A stretch of DNA of 64,000 nt from Roseiconus nitratireducens (lineage in GTDB: Bacteria > Planctomycetota > Planctomycetia > Pirellulales > Pirellulaceae). Position 1 is the first letter of the stretch; every line of letters begins with the position of its first letter. Both the position numbers and the translations under genes were made by a program. Where the stretch lies: assembly GCF_008629675.1 (NCBI RefSeq), contig NZ_VWOX01000007.1, positions 62,001 through 126,000 on the forward strand, read 5' to 3'. The notes beneath the pieces were generated by a model. It did not search any database, was not told where the DNA came from, and was given only the letters and a program-made list of their open reading frames with translations. This document shows, one piece after another, positions 59,971-64,000 of this stretch.

Positions 59971-60584
59971 CACCTCACCTCTCTGGACAATAACGTTTCC
60001 GCAGCACGCTCCATCGCTTCGCTGCGGTATCCCCAAAAGGCTCTCCAAAGCAGACCGACACTGGAATTCTGCTTCCAGACCAGACGCAGGTAGCTGAGTG
60101 AAGCACGGACTTCATCCCATGCCCAGTACACGAGAATCAGGGAAATCATCGCTGAAACCAAACACAGAAAGCACCATTCACCGACCACCACCGCTTGGCA
60201 GAACACCAACACCACGCTGACGATGCCAAGCGGAATCACGTCGATTCCGAACAGGATTACCAGCCAGGGACGATACTGCCACCGCCGCGTCGAGCCGGCG
60301 AAACCCAGGATGGCGTCACCGAGGTAGGCCAAGACGCCCAACGCGGCATCGTGAATTCCGATGATTCCAAACATCCGCTCGGCGGTTGACGACTTCAACA
60401 CGCGATTGCTGCCATCGCCAAACACCGGGTCCCAGGCACTTTCGATGAAGCCCCATTGGAACAGGGACAGGTGCGCAGAAATGGCTGCGGCGACGAAGGC
60501 CAGCACGCAGATCGGAATCCGCTGGCTCCACGCGGAGGGATTGTGATTGTACGGAGGGACATTGCGATCCAACTCGCTTGTCAT
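59970..60584 (-). CDS. Vitamin K epoxide reductase (VKOR) domain protein
   Basis: 204 residues, about four or five membrane helices. VKOR proteins make disulfide bonds in the periplasm using quinone. The active CxxC is GEWCFLCLVS near residue 140; the upstream loop carries HLSLFQWGFIESAWDPVFGD. The second, non-helical Cys pair of bacterial VKOR-Trx fusions is absent, and no thioredoxin domain is attached. Its start overlaps the epimerase stop in ATGA and its stop overlaps the SPW start in TGATG, so all three are translationally coupled. The open frame runs upstream inside the epimerase gene to 60839. Confidence 0.9.
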   Translation of the reverse strand: MTSELDRNVPPYNHNPSAWSQRIPICVLAFVAAAISAHLSLFQWGFIESAWDPVFGDGSNRVLKSSTAERMFGIIGIHDAALGVLAYLGDAILGFAGSTRRWQYRPWLVILFGIDVIPLGIVSVVLVFCQAVVVGEWCFLCLVSAMISLILVYWAWDEVRASLSYLRLVWKQNSSVGLLWRAFWGYRSEAMERAAETLLSREVR

Positions 60585-61639
60585 CGCTTGAGCCCGTTTT
60601 GCTGATACCACTGGTCGGGATTCTCTTTCAAGCCCTGCAGGATTTTCGGCAACATGGACATCAGCTCGTGCTCTGGTTGCCAACCCAGCAATTCTTTCGC
60701 GCGGGAGATGTCCAAAGCGTAGTGGTCGTCGGACATCGCCACCATGAATGGTTTGATGAATGCCTCGCCGCCAGACAGTTTGTCCGTCACGGCAGCGCCG
60801 ACTTTTGCCACCGGCTTGGGAATGTGTAGCGTCGCCCACTCCTTCCCGTGAAGTTGTCGACCGATTTCTTCTTGCAGTGACTCGTAGGACGGCGGATCGG
60901 GTTCGCCAATCAGGATCGCCGTCTTGCTGTGAATGTTGTGACGCCGTTCGACCGTGCGCACGATCGCGTCAACGACATCATCCAGGTACACGGCGGACTG
61001 ACCGCTGCGTGGATCCCCGGGGAAAAAGTGTCCTTGGAAGTCTTTCTCGTAAATCCGTTTGATTTGCTGGACCAGCGTCGGCTGACGGCCAAAGTCGGTG
61101 TAGATCCCCGAGATCCGCAGGAAAACCGAATGCACGTTCGGATGGCCTTCGCGGATCAGTCGTTCGGTGTCGATCTTGCTTTGCGGGTACGGCCACTTCG
61201 CCTGCAGGCTGTCTTCCTCCTGAATGTGTTGGCCGACCTCGCATGGCTCGTGCACCAACATGGTGCTGGTGAAAATGAACTGCTCCAGCTCGAACGGTTC
61301 CAGCGCGTTGAGCAGCCGATCGGTGCCGTTGACGGTGACCTTTTCATACAGATCACTGGGTTCGCCCGAAAAATCGTAGTACGCGGCCATGTGAACCACG
61401 CTGGCAAGTTTACCGCCGGTCAACTCGCGAACACGTTGCGCGGCACCGCGGACGGAGGAATAGCTGGTGACGTCGCACTCCACGTCGGTCACGTGTTCGT
61501 GCTCTTTCGGCGGTTCCGGCAAGCCGACTCGGTCAAATCCGTAGACATCGTATCCGTGCTCAGCGAGCGCCAGGCAGACAGGACGTCCAATCAACCCGGA
61601 ACTTCCGGTCACGATCACGGCAGGGCGTTGTTCGGTCAT
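60581..61639 (-). CDS. NAD-dependent epimerase/dehydratase family protein
   Basis: 352 residues, extended SDR. The NAD-binding motif TGSSGLIGRPVCLALAEHGY is N-terminal; catalytic positions correspond to FTSTMLVHEP and YPQSKIDTERLIRE (Tyr-x-x-x-Lys). It lacks a recognisable sugar-specific motif, so the substrate is unknown. It heads a three-gene, translation-coupled operon (epimerase, VKOR, SPW). A sigma-54 promoter lies 150 bases upstream. The start MTEQRPAVIVTG fits the family; the frame is open to 61705. Confidence 0.94.
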   Translation of the reverse strand: MTEQRPAVIVTGSSGLIGRPVCLALAEHGYDVYGFDRVGLPEPPKEHEHVTDVECDVTSYSSVRGAAQRVRELTGGKLASVVHMAAYYDFSGEPSDLYEKVTVNGTDRLLNALEPFELEQFIFTSTMLVHEPCEVGQHIQEEDSLQAKWPYPQSKIDTERLIREGHPNVHSVFLRISGIYTDFGRQPTLVQQIKRIYEKDFQGHFFPGDPRSGQSAVYLDDVVDAIVRTVERRHNIHSKTAILIGEPDPPSYESLQEEIGRQLHGKEWATLHIPKPVAKVGAAVTDKLSGGEAFIKPFMVAMSDDHYALDISRAKELLGWQPEHELMSMLPKILQGLKENPDQWYQQNGLKR

Positions 61640-61787
61640 GGTGCAGATGCATAGCGCGGTAAAACGAGAACCAATACGACGTGAAGGCCAGGGAGCATCA
61701 TTCAAGCGAACGCGTCCGAGTGCGTCGGGTCGGCCGTGTCACATGAAAACGTCGGCTGAATCACGATTCGTGAGTCACATCGATCAA

Positions 61788-61803
61788 CGCAAGTCTTATG
61801 CCA
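61788..61803 (-). promoter_or_regulatory. Sigma-54 promoter for the epimerase-VKOR-SPW operon
   Basis: Minus-strand TGGCATAAGACTTGCG, TGGCA and TTGC intact, correct spacing, 150 bases before the start at 61639. No gene is seen in 61640-61993. Confidence 0.7.
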
Positions 61804-61993
61804 ACATCTATGGCGTTGGGCCGCCGAAGGCGCCCAGCTTGATTCTGCCTGAAACGTGAAGCTCGGTTCTCCAGTGCATGGCTTTCGGCTGCGATTGCCG
61901 GCATCGGCGAAGTTTGTCGACTTTGCCAACAACGGCCTCAATGGAAAGACGCGACCATGTCGCCGTCGACCTGTCGGACAGCGCCGTCACAGC

Positions 61994-63052
61994 TCAGAGT
62001 GTGTAATAGATCGCCAGACCCGCGACGTAGATGAACAGCACGGCGAAAGAATCGACGCCCATTCCGGCAACGGTTCGGTCCCGGCGTTCCAGGATTCCCC
62101 ACAGGTACAGGCTGGTCAGAATGATTCCCAGCGAAGCCAGGAAGCTGGCTGACGGATCCAACGCATCAAAGATTGGACCTTCGCGGTAAGCCAACTCCGC
62201 CGGGAGGAATAACGCAATCTCCAGACTGTTCGTGCCCAGAATATTGGCCGCTGCCATGCTGTAGGCACCAAAACGGACGGCCGAGTACGTCGTGCTCAAT
62301 TCGGGCAAGCTGGTCGCCAAGGCAACGAGGGTTGCCCCCACAAAGTTCTGCCCAGTCCCCGTTTGCTCAGCGATCGCTTCTCCGGTTCGGGCCACGAAAA
62401 ACCCTCCAATCAGGACCACCGTGGAGGCGAGCAGAAAGTAGGTGACGATTCGCGTTGTCGAAGTTTGCGAGAAATTCGCCTGGTGGGCATCTTTCAAATC
62501 GCGAGCGGACTCTGGTGGCTGGGCAACGTCACCCTTGGGTTCCCAACGCGGGTTGCCTTCGTAACGGTAAATCACGGCGAGCGACGAAACGTAGGCGACC
62601 AGCAGAAACAGTGGCCAAAAGCCGACCGATCCGATTGAGAAGATTTCACCGCTGGCGACGGCTGCCGACGCGAAAGCAACCATGACGATCAACATGACGC
62701 CCACCATCAACAAGGATGGTTGAGGTGAAAACAGGGTCAGCGGTTTGCCGCGAAGGACGAAGGCGTCAATCAAACCCAGGACCGCAATCTGCATGGCGAC
62801 GCCGCCAAGCAAGTTCGTCCCCGCCAGTTTCGCCGCGCCGGAGTAAGAAGCGGTCAGGGTCGTTGCCAGCTCCGGCAGGCTGGTGGCCCCGCCCAAAATC
62901 AGCGCTCCGGCGAATGCCTGCCCCAGACCGGTCCGCTCGGCGAACAAGTCCACGTATCGGCTGAGCTTGGTTCCCGCCAACCAGACGCCGAGCGCACCGA
63001 GGGTAAAGATCGCGGCGTTGACGAAGAGTGACCGATCGGTGAATTCAAGCAT
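61994..63052 (-). CDS. Na+/Ca2+ exchanger (CaCA) family protein
   Basis: 352 residues, ten membrane segments in two inverted halves. The alpha repeats are GLGQAFAGALILGGATSLPE LATT-type in the first half and GTGQNFVGATLVALATSLPE followed by LSTT in the second. These contain the acidic ion-binding residues of the family. A cytoplasmic loop (residues about 165-200, YEGNPRWEPKGDVAQPPESA) separates the halves. The long upstream open frame is not coding; MLEFTDRSLFVNAA is the family-like start. The predicted leader is only about 5 bases. Confidence 0.93.
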   Translation of the reverse strand: MLEFTDRSLFVNAAIFTLGALGVWLAGTKLSRYVDLFAERTGLGQAFAGALILGGATSLPELATTLTASYSGAAKLAGTNLLGGVAMQIAVLGLIDAFVLRGKPLTLFSPQPSLLMVGVMLIVMVAFASAAVASGEIFSIGSVGFWPLFLLVAYVSSLAVIYRYEGNPRWEPKGDVAQPPESARDLKDAHQANFSQTSTTRIVTYFLLASTVVLIGGFFVARTGEAIAEQTGTGQNFVGATLVALATSLPELSTTYSAVRFGAYSMAAANILGTNSLEIALFLPAELAYREGPIFDALDPSASFLASLGIILTSLYLWGILERRDRTVAGMGVDSFAVLFIYVAGLAIYYTL

Positions 63053-63067
63053 GACCGTTTCCGGTTT

Positions 63068-63083
63068 TGCAATCGTTGTGCCG
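63068..63083 (-). promoter_or_regulatory. Sigma-54 promoter abutting the exchanger gene
   Basis: Minus-strand CGGCACAACGATTGCA, only the first base off consensus. Its -12 GC is 17 bases before the start at 63052, giving a leader of about 5 bases. Confidence 0.62.
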
Positions 63084-63191
63084 GTTCGCCATTCCCGCCG
63101 TCCGCTGCGCTGAAAGTCAACCGATTTTCGGAGGCCTGGATTCCGCAGCCCGAGGGGCCGAGACGGGCCCGGCTCGGGCGGTCGAGACTTG

Positions 63192-63207
63192 CGGCATACC
63201 ATTTGCT
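63192..63207 (+). promoter_or_regulatory. Sigma-54 promoter for the KAANISSATDA-family gene at 63468
   Basis: CGGCATACCATTTGCT, correct spacing and full TTGCT, 262 bases before the ATG at 63468. A 68-codon open frame starting at 63241 lies between but lacks a clear ribosome binding site. Confidence 0.6.
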
Positions 63208-63467
63208 TCAGTTGTTCAAGCTGCCGGCCGCTGGAACGCGATGAACGTGTTTGCCCGTGATTTCCGGCGCCGAAGTTGGCTCGCCGCCTGGCAAACCGCA
63301 GCCATGACGACCGCCAAATCCGGTGCGAATCGTTTTGCCGTCGGCCAACCGGTTGACGTGCAGAACGAAGGCGTGCCCTCCGCCAGGCGTTCCGGGTCAG
63401 CAGGCTGCCAGCCGATAGACGAGTTGTTTCCGGCTGATTGCCGATAACACAAGAGAAAGGAAGATCG

Positions 63468-63830
63468 ATGACAAATTCACAAACTGATTCCAATCCGGAA
63501 ATCGAACAGCAACTCGATACGCTGGCCGAATTGTGCTGTGACACACTGACAGGCGGCGAACCGATGCTTGCCGAGCGAAGCGATGCGCTCTTGAAATCGC
63601 TGCTGATGAGCGGGTTCGCCAGGAAGCAAGGTCGGGATCTGCGTTCAGAAATTGAGTCTCGCGTGAAGGACCGTTGTCAGGAGCGTGCGATTCACCGCGG
63701 CGGAGCGCTGACTTCGCTGACTGACAAGTTGCAGAAGCAATTTGACGATCTCGCTCAGCGAGACTCGGAGCAACCTCAGCGGGGAACGCCGTCTAAGGCG
63801 GCCAACATCAGCTCCGCCACCGACGCCTGA
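63468..63830 (+). CDS. Second member of the small KAANISSATDA protein family
   Basis: 120 residues, paralogue of the protein at 45691. Shared positions include NPEIE-x-Q-x-D-x-LAxLCC, ERSDxLLKSLLMSG, ESRVKDRC against EARVKSRC, HRGG, and the identical terminal KAANISSATDA. The spacing, two Cys near residue 24 and one near 68, is kept. AAAGGA lies 6 bases before the ATG. It is followed by the cytochrome oxidase gene. Function unknown; the strict C-terminus suggests a binding or processing signal. Confidence 0.86.
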   Translation: MTNSQTDSNPEIEQQLDTLAELCCDTLTGGEPMLAERSDALLKSLLMSGFARKQGRDLRSEIESRVKDRCQERAIHRGGALTSLTDKLQKQFDDLAQRDSEQPQRGTPSKAANISSATDA

Positions 63831-63853
63831 TAAACGCGTTTGCAGAAGTTGGC

Positions 63854-63869
63854 GGGCCTGCGAATTGCG
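63854..63869 (+). promoter_or_regulatory. Sigma-54 promoter-like site for the cytochrome oxidase gene
   Basis: GGGCCTGCGAATTGCG, correct spacing, full TTGC, weaker -24 box, 39 bases before the ATG at 63907. Confidence 0.45.
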
Positions 63870-63906
63870 CGTTTTCGCCCCAGCTTGACCGGAAATCGTC
63901 CGCCCA

Positions 63907-64000
63907 ATGAATTCCTTTCCCACGCAGTCAGCACTCGATCCGGCCGGCCAGGGCGCCGAATCGATTGCTCAGCTGTTCTACTGGATGAGCGGAGGGGCAG
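63907..64000 (+). CDS. Cytochrome c oxidase subunit II, N-terminus (cut by window edge)
   Basis: 31 residues are visible: MNSFPTQSALDPAGQGAESI then AQLFYWMSGGA. SALDPAG followed by A-x-x-IA-x-LF/W-x-M is the typical N-terminus of CoxB-type subunits, just before the first membrane helix. If correct, a terminal oxidase operon continues beyond the window. A sigma-54-like site precedes it. Confidence 0.75.
   Translation, partial: MNSFPTQSALDPAGQGAESIAQLFYWMSGGA

Noticed and set aside
63241..63447. 68-codon open frame between the exchanger and the KAANISSATDA gene
   Set aside because: It follows a sigma-54 site by 35 bases, but has no clear ribosome binding site and no family; left unannotated.

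Overview
The window comes from a planctomycete, most likely of the Pirellulaceae (Rhodopirellula and relatives). This rests on moderate-to-high GC content, many small planctomycete-type proteins, an animal-type 623-residue transketolase, DUF11 surface protein architecture, a CheB-CheR-PAS-kinase giant, and dispersed palindromic repeats built around GCTAGCCGC/GCGGCTAGC. The assignment is an inference from gene content, not from a marker gene. No rRNA, tRNA, CRISPR array, integrase or transposase was seen.

The region is best described as a stress and envelope gene cluster. About 60 genes are supported. Many belong to families known from general stress regulons: CsbD/DUF883, PA2169-type DUF2383, DUF1328, Pmp3/UPF0057, DUF4142, a YflT-like protein, a DJ-1/PfpI protein, two YihY/BrkB proteins, DUF421, DUF1206, EcsC, CHAD, WrbA, DoxX, and a bacterial eRF1-like protein. 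Alongside them are carbon-store enzymes (a trehalose-synthase-like GH13 enzyme, a glycogen debranching enzyme, transketolase), transporters (DedA, ZIP, a Na+/Ca2+ exchanger, AI-2E family), a sulfur-handling pair (MBL-rhodanese plus DUF442), and an epimerase-VKOR-SPW operon.

The main discovery is regulatory. Near-consensus sigma-54 (RpoN) -24/-12 promoters of the form TGGCACR-N4-TTGCW stand in front of about 30 genes, on both strands, across the whole 64 kb. The window also encodes an NtrC-type sigma-54 activator with REC, AAA+ (GAFTGA) and Fis domains. This activator carries its own sigma-54 promoter and a tandem or dyad upstream site. I infer a large sigma-54-controlled stress island. Three membrane-protein genes have the promoter so close to the start codon that the transcripts would be almost leaderless, and three others have it 260 to 262 bases away.

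Layout: 1-10.8 kb holds CHAD, WrbA, DoxX, DUF4174, PDZ, YihY, a secreted beta-repeat protein, EcsC and a hydrolase. 10.9-17.1 kb holds a large secreted protein, a methyltransferase, MDR, cupin and PfpI. 17.4-22.6 kb is the stress-protein core with the sigma-54 activator. 23.1-29.8 kb holds the giant hybrid kinase and a degenerate metzincin-like membrane protein. 29.8-40.5 kb holds secreted and membrane proteins. 40.9-47.7 kb holds DUF421-YihY, eRF1-like, AI-2E, and DUF4142-DUF883 genes. 47.9-54.6 kb is carbon metabolism. 54.7-64 kb holds sulfur handling, transporters, a second member of a small-protein family ending in KAANISSATDA, and the start of cytochrome c oxidase subunit II.

Four copies of a roughly 140-base MITE-like palindrome and several short tandem repeats occupy intergenic DNA.
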